Origin: Rehmannia glutinosa
Taxonomy: Eukaryota > Streptophyta > Magnoliopsida > Lamiales > Orobanchaceae
Reading direction: 5' to 3'
Length of the DNA: 64,000 nt
NCBI GenBank assembly: GCA_016081115.2
Contig: CM071931.1
Span: 24,838,317-24,902,316 of the forward strand
Below the pieces are notes generated by a model that saw nothing but the letters and a program-made list of their open reading frames with translations, was not told the origin of the DNA and ran no database searches. Of the stretch, positions 11,792-23,413 are shown piece by piece. Every line of letters starts with the position of its first letter. Within the stretch, counting starts at the first letter, position 1. A program made the position numbers and the translations under genes.

Positions 11792-14700
11792 TCAAAGAAT
11801 GCTGCTCAAGAAGCCCCTACAACGACGTCATAAGTATTCATTCATCAGCATCAAATGGCCATTTCCATGGATAATATGATGATCACTAAATAAAGGGATA
11901 GTTACAAAACTACCCCTCAGGTTTATTGTCTAATTACAAAAAAAACCCAATTATTACTTTTCAAAATTACAATTACCTCCTTGAGGTTTGTATTTACCTT
12001 ACAAATACCCCCTCTTGAGGGTGTTGTAAGCGAAAACAAATGTCAGGGGGTTATATTAATTTTAAAAGATAACTGGGTTTTTTTGTAATCAGGCTAAATC
12101 TCAGAGGTAGTTTTTGTAGTTAGTCCTTAAATATACTTACCATATTCCTGTTGCTCTTTTGGCTTTATCTCTGCAAGAAACAATGGCAACATGATCAGTA
12201 AAGACCAATGACATGCTCACACCTCAATTATAAGAAGCCATTTTATCAAGTACAATTGCCATGTTTATGAGTTTACCTGGTTTTTCCTTCAAATGCATCA
12301 TTAATTTCTTCGCCACTAGGTCTTTTCTCAAATTTTGACAAGATTACGTATTTCTCCTTCTTAGGAGGCTCATCATCCACCCTCTTGTACAACTCGTACT
12401 CGTAAGGGTAAGACATCCTGATTAGACAAGTGCTCTTTGTAAGCTTGAGCAAGAAAAACCAGTACACGTTACTCGACATAAATTACTAGCATCATCAGTT
12501 AGTTCCTTCTTAAACTTCCGCAAACAGCATAACTGATCTTCCAGTTACAATTCGCGTAAAGTATTTTATTTTAGTAGCCCCACGGAGACAAGTTCAGTCA
12601 GACCTTCAGTACTTGATATGCTACTTTTGCTTTATAATTTAAGAGTTAAAAATTTGTATATGCCATAACAGCTATTCAGCGTGGCTGAAAATGAAGAGAA
12701 TATGATGATGTGAGTAACCTCAAATAAATATGCTAACTCTAAGGGCACATAGTAGACACAGTGCCCAAGCCTAGCTTTAGAATTGTTAAACATAAAAATC
12801 AACAAACATTTATGGTTCATTACAGAAAGCACCCTTGAGGTTCAGTCTCATTGCAAAAAACCCAGCTATCCTTCCAAAGTACAAATACCCCTTATATTTG
12901 TTTCTATTTTACAAATTGCTCCATCCATATGGGGGTATTTGTTAAATAAATACAAAGCTCACGAGAAGTGTTTGTAATACCTTAAGGGGGTATTTGTGAT
13001 TTTGAAAGATAACTGAATTTTCAGATATTAGTTTTTTGCAATTAACCCATAATTCATTGATTAATGTAGGCAAGATGGGAAAGGGAGAGGGGGAAAGTGG
13101 ATGGAATGATGGACAAATATCATTTCATAAGACTGTTCATGAAAGCAATGACATAATTAATGATCTCACCTGAGAGCACCCATGATAGGATATTGCGTCC
13201 CAGCATAGTAGAGTAACCGGAAGTGGTAGCATATCTCAAATGAAGCAGCATATTCTAATCTCTTGTCTCGACCCATAGTCTTGCAGATAAATCATAAATA
13301 CGAAATTCACGAAAAGAGGCTGAAATATGCAATCATGCTAACTGAGATTGCTTGGAACTTACTTGCATGATACCACTTGAACCTGGTAAATCCTAACAAT
13401 TCAGAAAATGCAATTACATCAGCATTCATGTTCGACAATCAGCAGAAAACATATTATAGAAAAGCAGAAAAGGTGTATTAGATAGGAACTGACTTTGATT
13501 CTTTTGAGGGAGCCATATCTAAGCATACTAGCTTTTCCCACCAATGCATAATAGCTATATTCTTAAGAAGAACCCATTCTTACATTGACTATAGACAAAA
13601 CTCAATCTGTGGAAAGTAAAGGGCTAGAAGAACAAACGATTAAATGTAGAGTTAATAAAAGGTAGGGATAATTACAACCCCCCCGAGGTTTAGGCTAAAA
13701 ACAAAAAAACACAGAGATTTTTGAAACTTGCAAAAACAATCCTTGAGGTTTGATTCCGTCTTACATTTTCCCCATTTATAAGCAAACAAAAGTACAAAAT
13801 CCCCCCAAATATTTCTAGAAATATTACTTCTACCCCTTTAAATTTAAGACAGAATCAAACCTGAGGGTGCTTTTTGTAATTTTGAAACATCTCTGGGTTT
13901 TTTTGCAATTAATAACCTCAAGGGGTCTTTTGTAATTATCCTAAAAAGTAATTACCAGATCAGTCTGTCCTCCTACTGTTGCAGATTCTATTTCTAATGT
14001 AAGTATTCATGTTAGCCTTGCGTTGGGATGCAAGAGAACTGAACCAGCCAGAAAAAGGTTGAGTCTTGACTGACATTCATCCAACTTGAGCCACCTTAAG
14101 ACTGATTGAGCAGAGATGGAGCTTGTAGAGATAGTTGGCAACAGCTTAATGATGATATTAAATTGTATATTCACTGTTATTAAGTCAAAGTTTTGTCAAT
14201 TTTTCACAGATGAAGCCGTTCCATTTTAGCAGCCAAAGCTCAAGTATGCACCATTATTGAACTCATCTAATTGGGCCATGTTCAAGCCTCGATACAAAGG
14301 GCTGTAAAAACTAAGCTGCTTTCTTGTTCATGCCTAGCATGTTCAAGTATGTTTGTAACTAGATTGATAAAGCTTGAGCCGAAAAAATCAGATTATATGG
14401 TTAAGCAGGGTTAAAAAAGAAAAATTGGTTAAGCAGGATAATGTCAAACCAAGTGTTTTGAGTTCCAGCTTGTTAATAAATGTGGTACTATGTAGGTCAA
14501 AATCTATCTAGTCAGATGGGTGAGTAACGGTTTTCAACTTTAAATGCCCCCATAAGTAAGGCTGATGGTAAAACCTATTCCCTTCTTAGCTCTTTCTTGG
14601 CTCAGCGGTACACATTTAAATGCACAGCTGAATGAGTTCAGGTTTAACTTGAAAAACTAACCTTCAGCCTGGGATTCACAAGAATGACTGGACGATGACC

Positions 14701-17700
14701 AGCAGCATCAGTCATAGCTCTTAGATTCTGCATTATTGCACTCCAATAATTGTGAATGATAAGGAAGTATAGATCTGCCTAAGATGCTTTGAAGCAAAAG
14801 TGAGACTATTCTCATGTTCCTTACATCAATAATACAGTTTCCCACTGCATTTTGCGGAGCCACTAAGATAAACATGTCATCTTGCTCGTCGACCTCTTTG
14901 CCACCTGGAGAACATATTAACATTGTCATGCTGGCATAAGCCAATAGTCAAAGGCAATCTCTACTGGAGAAATGCAGTTGATTAAAGAGATGGAAAAGTA
15001 CAAAGGTTGTTTGAGGTATGAAAGCAGTGAAATGAGTTTAGCAACAACAGTAACGAATCTAATCTGGAAGATATTCAAGTTCGGCATGACTAGGAATGAA
15101 GATGGTAATGAATCATGGTCCTTAAAACTTAATTACATTCTTTCGTTATTTAGACAGTATTTGAGCTTAGCAACGAAATATAGAAAAGGAGGTCCTATTC
15201 ACACCTCATTTTCCTCTTAAGTACACCCACCTTTTAAATTCATGACATTTAAAAAATTATAATGCCCTTACTACATAAAACATGTGTCATACGATCGTGC
15301 CACACGATCATACCACATGATCGTACCACACGGTCGTGATAGACATGTGCCACAGGATCGCGCCATAAAGTAATGTGCCACATGATCGTGCCATAAAGTC
15401 ATGTGCCACAGGATCGCGCCACATAGTCATGTACCACATAATCATGCCACATGATTGCGTCACATGGTCGTGCCACATAAAGTTGGAGGAAGGGTAAATT
15501 GGGAAATGTTGGGGGTTTTAAAAAGAGGATGGGTATATTTAGAGGAAAAAGGGGGTGTGAATAGCATCTCCCACATAGAAAGGTAACACTGCCCTTGTCC
15601 AAAAATAATTTCTAATTATCAATTCATGCGAATGAGCATCAATAAATGTATATCGAAAATATATAAATATCCTATATTAGAACTTTTAAAAAGTCAGTAC
15701 CACTACCAGTCTGAGTTAACAAAAGTAGATACAAGAAGCTAAAGTTAATGGCAAATTGATATTTGTAAATTATGTTTGCTTAAGTGAGAATGAGTAGCTA
15801 ACATGGTAGTGAAGAATGAGGATATCGAATATGGATTAGCAGCAGCTGCCTACTGGGGGAGGGCGACAGGGTTGATAATTGGATTTTGGGGACACTGATA
15901 AATGGATTTATGGAAGGAAAGGAATGGAAGGAAAAGAGGATGCACGGAATGAACTTGGGAGTGACAAAGGGGACAAAAAGTAAGATAGGAGTTTTGTTAT
16001 GGTAAAACTATCCAAGTTTATCAGGTTTGAATACTTGCTATGATATTATAGCTTTTGGCAGAGAGGCAAGCTCTCGGTTTCGCAATCAGTATAGATCCAA
16101 AGTTGAAGGCTATGTTGCCAAATGCCAAACTGAGTTGATTCCCGATATGGAACTTTTTGGCCTGAGTATTGATAGTAATTAGATTTGTAGAGGAAGCTAA
16201 AGGAGTGGATAAGCCATACTGACAATATCAGATTTGACTACCATAACAATTACCTATATAGCTTTTAGAAAATAGCAGGTACTAAGTCTGGAGAGCCATA
16301 ATGAACCAAGGCATGGAAGAGATGAGGGGAAGTATTTTATTAGTAGCAACAGAGTAAAAAAAGTAATAATGAATCGCAGAGAGAAAGGGTAAAGATGATT
16401 GAGGCTAAAAATTTGGAGAGTTAGGGATGTTGGACGATGGTTCTGAAAAATCAATCACAGAACAAGCAATTAACATCAAGAAAATTTATACCACATTGTT
16501 TCATAAACTATTCTAAAAATCAATTCATTGAAATGTCTTGTGCTCTTTTAATATTGAGAGAGAGGCTAATTGGTATCCCTCACAAGTTTGGTCTGTCAAC
16601 AGATCCCATTAGATAAGTTGATGAATTAGCAATTACCACTGCATCATCCAATAGCAATTACAGTGGAGTGCAACATCTGAAAGGCCATTAATTGTTAAAA
16701 AAACTAAGTTTCACTTGTAATTGTAAGGGATAATTACAAAAAGACCCTGAGGTTCGGGCTAATTTAACAAAAAACACAGGTTTTTGAAAATTGTAAAAAA
16801 AACCTTAAGGTTTGATTCCGTCTTACATTTTCTCCCTTCGTAAGCAAAAAAAAACATTTCAAAAACTCCCCTGATATTTATGAAAATATTACAATTACCC
16901 CCTTAAATTTAATGCAAAATCAAAACCCGACGGTTTTTTGTAAATTTGGAACATCTCTTGTTTTTTTTTTTTGTAGTTAGCCCATACATCAGGTTTTTTT
17001 TTTTTTTTTTTTGTAATTATCCCGAATTATAGATAGTTATTCATGAAATTCATACCTATGGAACCAATCTTGATAAAGGTACCCATGGCATCATCATCAC
17101 CCCAATCCATGAACTCCAAAATCTTCCGACTTCCGGCAAGCTGCAGTGGCATTCCAGCTAGTGCTCCTTCTCCCATAGACCCTTGTACACAAACCTACAA
17201 GAAACTCAAGACTAATACAAACAACTGATCAAAACTTGTAACTAAATGGCAGAGTTTGCAAGAACCTTGACGCGCTTTCCATCGTCAGCAAAGGAAAGAG
17301 CAAGAATACGGACAAGTTCCATTAAGGTACCTATTCGATAAACATCCTGAGCAACATATCATTGACTCCAGAAATCTTAAGAAGAAAAAAAAAGAAAAAA
17401 AAAGTTGAAAACAGCAAGTTTCTTACCATTTCTGGATTCAGCTCTGGAATACTGATCTCCACCTTCAGTTCAAAATGGTCATGTCATTAGTCATTATCAT
17501 TGATTAAAACCTTCAGGGTGAAAATTCAAGACAGTAAAGTTCGACGAAGCATATACTATTTTAAGTAAATAAGGGTTGTGAATTAGTATGCACAAAAGAA
17601 AGTAAATGAGAAAGTAAATAAGGGTTGTGAATTAGTAGGCACAAAAGAAAGTAAATGAGAAATAGTATGCCTAAGAAAAAAGTAATTTCTTATGCATATT

Positions 17701-20700
17701 GCAAGAAAATAAATGTTTGCAATTTGGTTAATTCAATTGTTCTACACATCACGGACCAGCGATGAAATGTTATGCGTAGGCAACAATGTTTATTGTCATG
17801 CCAAGCATCACATAGGTTTCTATTCAGAAAATACCACTTTAAAGAATTCCCATGCTTCACAAGAAATATGTAAATATATCTTCCCACATCACGTGAATTA
17901 AAATATCTCCACTTTCAATCTGCATGTCTGCCTGTCTGTCCCCCCCCCCCAATCTACACACAGGACAGAACAATGCCTACATGCGTTTCACACAGATTTC
18001 AATCCAGTCAAACTATTGATCATGAAGAATACAGAATGTGACACTATGGCATTATATTCAGAAATCCTCGCGAAATGAACATGTTTCCCAGTAACAATTC
18101 ACAGAACGAGAGCAGATTTTTTCCTTTTGAGTAATGCACTAAGAATAGCATTAAGAATAAAGCAAGAAAACCATTCTGATGGAAAAAGTGGAACATGAGA
18201 GATATATGACCTTCAATCGAGTTTTCCCATCTTTTATTGCTCTCTGGGTGGCTTGCAACACATCCTCATAGAAATATTTCCTGATTTCTCTAGAATGAGG
18301 AATGTTATTGAGTCTCGTTGGTATTCCTCTCCAATTGTTCTGCAGAAGTTAACAGCCAAATGAATGTAATTATAAACTAAGAATTATCTTGTCAATTTCC
18401 GCAAACTAAAGTTTAAGCAGGTTTATTAAAAGTTACCTTTTCTGAAGATAACTTATCAAACAGGCTTTCATTCTTTGCCAATTTACCTGTGGACAAGCAG
18501 AATAAGTTCAATCAGTCAAAAGCAGTTACCAGCAAATATCAAACTTGGCCAAAATTTTTAAAGTTGGGTTCCAATTATTTGAGAACTCAGTAAGAAAAAC
18601 AAATTGAAAATTATTATATTTCTTGATCACTTCCTTGGAGAGGGACGGGCAAAATATCCAAACAAAATAAAATTACCATCAAGAAGAGAGAAAGAGAGGG
18701 CAAAATTAAAGGACAAAGCATGCATATATATGCGTCTGAAATCTAATGAATTTTGATTAAATAAGAGATACTTAAAAACATACAGAGGTGGTATTTACAA
18801 GAATTCTTTTCTTTAATTCCTATGAAAATAAAATTCCATATGAAAGAAATGAGAAACTGGACCTGATTTTGATTCCTCTTCTTTATCTTTCTGCAATCTC
18901 GACAACAGAGAATCTATCTCTTTAAAAACTACTTCTTTAGGACGGTTTCCATCAATCTGTAACAAGCAATAACAAGTTCATTGAAAGGGATCTATATTCT
19001 TGAGTCAAAATTCAAAGTAAACCTATCATCAAGTTTAGCAATACCTTGTTCATTACATTTGAGTATGTTGATAAGATTGACTCTACATTTTGTTTATATA
19101 TATGTAGGCGTGACTTCACCTGAGAAATAGTTCAACATTTATAATTAACAAGACTACAAACATCTCAGTTACATATCTCCAGGTAAGAACAAACATTAGT
19201 TGATAATTTTTCTGATCCAACATTATATGCACTTACACATGTTGAATTTTATAATAAGAAGTGTTTTTCTATAGCATATGAATAAGGTAGTAAAATAGTA
19301 TTGATGACCTTGAAGAAATATAAAATGCATGTGCCTTAGTATTGGCCTTCCTATTGCTTCTGTTTTAAAAATGCATTTATAATCCTTTAATCCGTTCTTA
19401 TCTATAAAACAGATATCTCAGCAATCTTTTTCATCTCATTTGACTATATCCAGGTTTAATGATGACTGAGGTGGATTCTATGTAGTCAAATTTTCACTTA
19501 TGCTCTATCCGGGGCCGATCCTATCAATTTTGGCCTGAGTCCAACTTTAAATTGGACCCTGACAACAATAAAAAAAAATGGAATTTTGGCAGCCGTGTAG
19601 TGGCTTTTTCATTTCCTGCCTTAATTTGAGAAAATTTAAATTTAGGGCTTTAAAAAATTAAGTGTGATAATTTTTCTAGCAAGGCTGCTAGGTGAATTGA
19701 TCTGAGCCTTCACTCTTGGTGGGAGAGCTTGACCACTAGGCTGCAATCGAGAACTTTTAATTTTTTTATCTACATAATAAAGTAAAAATCTTGTGGGTAG
19801 CAGGATTTGATCGGACGCCTTTCAAAGTTTCAAGAGCGGCAAATATTCAACCACTTTGTTGGATTTATCTTGGTACAATATTTTATTTATTTTATATATT
19901 TACTATATAAAAAATGTATACAAAAAATTTGGACTCCTAAATTTCTTAATTCTTTCGGGCTGAACCAACTAACTCCTTCGCCAACATAAGGAGCGCCCCT
20001 AGCTCTATCTCTACACAAGTGATCCAAAGTAAGTGCACAAGCAAATTTCTGTCTTGATTCCTATTATGGAATAGGTCAACTGACTCAAGAGTTTGCCAAC
20101 AAGAAATTCCAAACTAATATTAAAATGAACGAATGGTTCTTAGAGGTTTCCACATCTCATGCATTTCCACATCCCATGCATCTTGGATCTAGTTGAAACA
20201 TTAAAATAGATCCTCAAATAAAAAATTCAAATCATTTATATTTGCTAGGTTGAAATACCTTTTCCTCAGTATCATCTGGACGGGTAACAAGCCTTGCTTT
20301 AATTTCCTCATTTTCTGGTGGGAAATTTTTTATATGATAAATCTTCCCGGTTAAAGGATCCAACCTTCTCCCGACACATCGGTCCACTAGAATGTCATCA
20401 GGCACCTGAAAAATGATAATAACTTGTCACGAGTAGGTCCCTTAAACTTTCCTAAAGACAGAACTTCTCAGGCTTTTACACACGGCATAGCCCTGTAGCC
20501 CTAATTTTATTTGTTTTCATTTTGTAAAAAACATATGGACTGTGTCGACAAATATGATTAAATGAATGTGCTGAAATCCAAAAAGACAACTTGCGACAGA
20601 TTTTTCTCTTCATATTCAAGAAACTGCATGCTAATCACTCTATAGACAACAAAAATAACAACGATGATGATATTTACGCATGCTGTTGACGAATAGTAAT

Positions 20701-23413
20701 TATGATTACATGGGGAGAACTCTTAGACACGCAAGAAAAGCTTAAAGCTTTCAGAACGTAATTGATATGCCATCTACTTTTATTAGTTCAGTTAGGTCAC
20801 GTAAGATGATCATTGTATAGCAATCAAAGCCTGCATAAACAACAATTATTTTCTGATAGACTCTCCTTGGAATGAGATGATAGTACAAGCACCATGTTTA
20901 AGCATATTAGTACTTAACATGTTCTAACTTCTATGCTGAAATATAAGTCTTTTTGTAATGAGTTTCTGACAGCAAAAATCAGATATGATGACTTCTTGAT
21001 TCAGACATCTAACCTATTCGATAAAACTACGCACCTAAAACTAAATAGTGAAATGAATAAATTTATATCTGAAGAAACGTTCATTTGTTTTCTAGTAATT
21101 AATTAATCTGTTATCAACTAGAGCATCTCTTCAATTCTAAAACAGAGTAACGATTCAGTCAATTTCAGCGTAGTTCAAGTAATTCGAGGAAATGAAACTT
21201 TAGCATCATCAAGGCATAATGACACACATACATCAAGCATGATGTATATGTCAGGCCTAATATTTTGTTTTTCCAAACTCTCTGCTTGGGCAGAACTTCG
21301 TGGGTATCCATCTAAAAGCCATCCTTTCTCCTTCACATCTTTTAGTGATAGCCGGGCTGTCACCATCTATAAAATGAAGTGTTAATGTACCACAGTTACA
21401 AAGTAAAAAGGAAAATGTTTAGTAGAATCTTTTTCATACTGCTGTCACGATTTCATCTGGAACTAAACGGCCAGAATTCATGTACTCCTTCGCTTTGTTT
21501 CCAATTTCTGTACCGGCTGCTACTTCAGCTCGCAGAATATCTCCAGTCGATATGTGTACTACTCCAAACTGAATAATCAATGCAGGGGAGTCATAAAAAT
21601 GAAATGTAAAGGAAAAAGGTCTACATAAATTGTCCACTATTTAATAACATGCATCTTAATTAGAAATAGTAGATATATTAGAAACAAGGGAAGCCTCAAT
21701 CAGTCAATCGTAAGTGGGAATGTGAGAATATCGTTTTCCTAATTCAATAAGCCAAGCAAGAGCGTGATTCTTTATGAAGCGTGTCATCTTCTTTTGAGGC
21801 AAAAGTATCACTGATGCAAAGTTCTAGGTATAGTATGTGATCAAAATGAAATGAATAACAACAGACCAACAAGTCCAGGTTTGAATCCCAGGCCTAATCA
21901 GAGCACCCACAATGGTGTGCTCAAGTTCATGTTTTTTTTGTGGGCTCAACAGTGCCACATCAACCATGAACACACCTTCTCATACTAGCCACAATAGTTT
22001 GTTCAAGTTCATGATTCATATTGGGTCCCACAAATCCCTCCTATTACCCACGAATACTTTCGACCTCATTTGTTGAACATGTTCAATTAACATGAATCAT
22101 GAACGTGTTCCACAATGGTAAAATGGAATTCATGTTCAATATCTTGAACATGAATTGCACCATTGTGGGTGCCCTCATAAAGAAATGCCCAAATCATATC
22201 GAGCAAAGGCCGATAGATGAAGACTTCCAGGAAAAATATCTCTAAAATGCATTCTGCTTGGCAAATTATAAACACAGCAATATGTTACACCACCATTAAA
22301 TTCTTACTTTTGATCCATATTACCCATTTATGATCACATCATACAAATTCAACCAGTGTTGTCAATTTTTGTGTTTGGCTTAAAACTGATTCCATGATTT
22401 TTGAATTGGGACCTTGGAAATGAACTTAAATAACAAGTAATCATTTTACCAAGAACAGAACAGACCATTTCAGAGCTATCAGACAGCTTCGTGTATGTAC
22501 ATTACTTCTTTTTTAGCCACAGAGTTTGAGATGTCCTATAGCAATAACTGGACATACCAATTAGAATTGCATTTCAAGTTCTTTTGAGATGAATGCAGAC
22601 ACTGTTCCTTCCTACAAAGGTGTCTGATGCCACTTCAATAGCATCTATGAAATAGAGAATCAACTCACCTTCTGCACAATCATCTCACACTGAGTCCCTT
22701 TCCCAGAAGCTGGGGCACCGAAATCATCACTTTCAATGGCTCACTTTTGCGCTTACAATATTGAGCACCTGCACCAACATTTCGTGTATGTCATACAATG
22801 AGAGAGGTTTCAACGTGTAAACGTAAATAAGACTATCGCAATGGTTATACCCCATCACCAATAATTGTGTGCTCCTATTTTATTTTTGTTGTTTGATATT
22901 TGGGAGAAGGATCAACTTTTTAAAGTGATAAAATCACATCTATAGATGCCAAATTTGAAGTACCTGAAATGGCACGATCATCACCCATTACTCAAGAACA
23001 GAAGCACACACACATCATACCCACGTATATACACATCTATCATCTATGATATCTAAATCATCAAGATTGACCTAAAATCCACTACCACTTCAAACAGAAA
23101 ACTCAGCTTTGAACCAAAAAGATAACAGCTATTGCGCTTCAACTATGAGAACCATCCTCCCATTTATCTTCCAATTACAAAGAAATTTACCAAGCATATA
23201 GGCTTAAAGTAAGAATCAGACCTTTCGTACGGGTTTGGTCCTGAAATCGGCATACCCATATACATGATGCGAATGTGATGAAAGCTGAAAAGGAGATGAA
23301 ATGTACAAAGAAGAAGAAAGAGATGGGGAGAGAGAGGGTCTAGAGGGAGGAGAGAGTTTAGGGGTTAAAGGGACATTGCAGCAGTGAGTAGCAGCGGTGG
23401 AGTAGTTCAACAT
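11792..23413 (-). CDS. AMK5: Adenylate kinase 5, chloroplastic (19 exons, one frameshift)
   Basis: A plastid adenylate kinase (ATP + AMP to 2 ADP) with an N-terminal ADK domain and a C-terminal DUF1995 domain of unknown role. Coding exons, 5' to 3': 23413-23222, 22751-22669, 21568-21440, 21366-21232, 20405-20259, 19119-19045, 18956-18863, 18486-18437, 18339-18211, 17462-17427, 17346-17266, 17194-17056, 14904-14825, 14727-14662, 13392-13363, 13279-13170, 12417-12277, 12170-12141, 11816-11792. All introns are GT-AG and every junction keeps phase. They give about 590 residues, close to the Arabidopsis protein (about 588 from memory). Motifs seen: STGDILRAE, DGYPRS, the lid RCVGRRLDP, RPDDTEEK, then VQGSMGEGALAGMP, FILVAPQNAVGNCI and the end WGFLSSIL. 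Exon 2 lacks one base in the P-loop, so the literal frame is broken there. The introns hold at least seven MITEs. No other host gene is near. Confidence 0.93.
11895..12126. mobile_element. Intronic MITE, GGATAATTACAA family, copy 1
   Basis: The inverted termini are GGGATAGTTACAAAACTACC and the complement of GGTAGTTTTTGTAGTTAGTCC (imperfect). Inside are the family phrases CCTCAGGTTT, AAAAACCCA, a central inverted part with CCCCCTCTTGAGGG, and GGGTTTTTTTGTAAT. It lies in the last AMK5 intron and begins 14 nt from the 5' splice site of exon 18. Confidence 0.75.
12811..13050. mobile_element. Intronic MITE, GGATAATTACAA family, copy 2
   Basis: The layout is the same as copies 1, 3 and 4: a left arm TGGTTCATTACAGAAAGCAC then CTTGAGGTT, AAAAAACCCAG, a central segment with fold-back potential, GGGGGTATTTGTGATTTTGAAA, and TTTTTTGCAATTAACCCA at the right. 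It is more diverged than copies 3 and 4. It lies in the intron between AMK5 exons 16 and 17. Confidence 0.65.
13665..13942. mobile_element. Intronic MITE, GGATAATTACAA family, copy 3
   Basis: It starts GGGATAATTACAA and ends TTTGTAATTATCC, near-perfect inverted termini. The inner phrases are CCCGAGGTTTAGGCTAA, TTGATTCCGTCTTACATTT and CTGGGTTTTTTTGCAATTA. It lies in the intron between AMK5 exons 14 and 15. About 278 bp, non-coding. Confidence 0.85.
15192..15567. mobile_element. MITE carrying an internal minisatellite
   Basis: The left end has CCTATTCACACCTCATTTTC then CTCTTAAGTACACCCACC. The complement of the right end has GCTATTCACACCCCCTTTTT then CCTCTAAATATACCCATCC, giving inverted repeats of about 40 bp with scattered differences. 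Between them, 15280-15480 is a degenerate tandem array of units such as CATGTGCCACAGGATCGCGCC, containing the palindromic core CGATCG. It lies in the large AMK5 intron between exons 12 and 13. Confidence 0.75.
16728..17023. mobile_element. Intronic MITE, GGATAATTACAA family, copy 4
   Basis: The termini GGGATAATTACAAA and TTTGTAATTATCCC are near-perfect inverted repeats. It shares TTGATTCCGTCTTACATTT and the central AAAATATTACAATTACCCCC with copy 3. Two long T runs (16964-16975 and about 16994-17012) expand the right arm. It ends 32 nt from the 5' splice site of AMK5 exon 12. Confidence 0.85.
17563..17660. repeat. 49-bp tandem duplication in an AMK5 intron
   Basis: Two adjacent units of 49 bp (17563-17611 and 17612-17660) beginning AAGTAAATAAGGGTTGTGAA. 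They differ at one position (TAGTATGC against TAGTAGGC). They lie in the intron upstream of exon 10 on the minus strand. A partial third piece (ATAGTATGC) follows. Confidence 0.9.
19510..20001. mobile_element. hAT-type MITE with perfect 8-bp target duplication
   Basis: GCTCTATC occurs at 19502-19509 and again at 20002-20009, exactly abutting a 492-bp block whose ends are CGGGGCCGATCC and the complement TAGGGGCGCTCC. The 8-bp duplication and the GGGGCGG-like short terminal repeat are typical of non-autonomous hAT elements. The interior is non-coding. It lies in the AMK5 intron between exons 5 and 6. Confidence 0.85.
21901..22176. mobile_element. MITE with GAGCACCCACAATGGTG termini
   Basis: The left end GAGCACCCACAATGGTG and right end CACCATTGTGGGTGCCCTC form a nearly perfect inverted repeat of about 17 bp. 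The interior repeats TTCAAGTTCATG and TTGAACATGAA in both orientations, so the whole 276 bp can fold back. No clear target duplication is visible (ATCA against ATAA). Termini of this type resemble PIF/Harbinger or hAT MITEs, and the superfamily is left open. It lies in the AMK5 intron between exons 2 and 3. Confidence 0.8.
22669..22751 (-). CDS. AMK5: AMK5 exon 2: P-loop exon with one-base deletion
   Basis: This exon carries the Walker A loop of adenylate kinase. The frame reads RKSEPLKVMIS, and one base is then missing between 22719 and 22720, so the next residues (APASGKGTQCEMIVQK) are in the +1 frame. With the gap counted, the exon is 28 codons, enters in phase 0 from exon 1 and leaves in phase 0 into exon 3. 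The acceptor chosen is AAG before CGC (22751). An upstream CAG before GTG (22768) would be a commoner acceptor but puts the exon out of phase. All other exons are open, so the break is isolated. Confidence 0.8.
23222..23413 (-). CDS. AMK5: AMK5 exon 1: plastid transit peptide
   Basis: Sixty-four residues starting MLNYSTAATHC. They are rich in Ser, Pro and Thr (SPPSRPSLSPSLSSS in the middle), almost free of acidic residues, and end in a basic stretch, TKPVRK. This composition fits a chloroplast transit peptide and is followed in exon 2 by RKSEPLK at the start of the mature kinase. The ATG at 23411-23413 is the first in this frame, because the frame upstream contains only a GTG. The donor after AAG reads GTCTGA, weaker than those of the other introns. 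Confidence 0.8.

Noticed and set aside
15280..15480. CRISPR-like array
   Set aside because: Units are degenerate, adjacent and without unique spacers, and they sit between MITE ends in a plant intron.
17043..17228. 61-codon plus-strand frame
   Set aside because: It is the antisense of AMK5 exon 12, whose minus-strand product is clearly conserved.
17941..17950. Run of ten C as a regulatory element
   Set aside because: A simple homopolymer inside an AMK5 intron, with nothing else to support a role.
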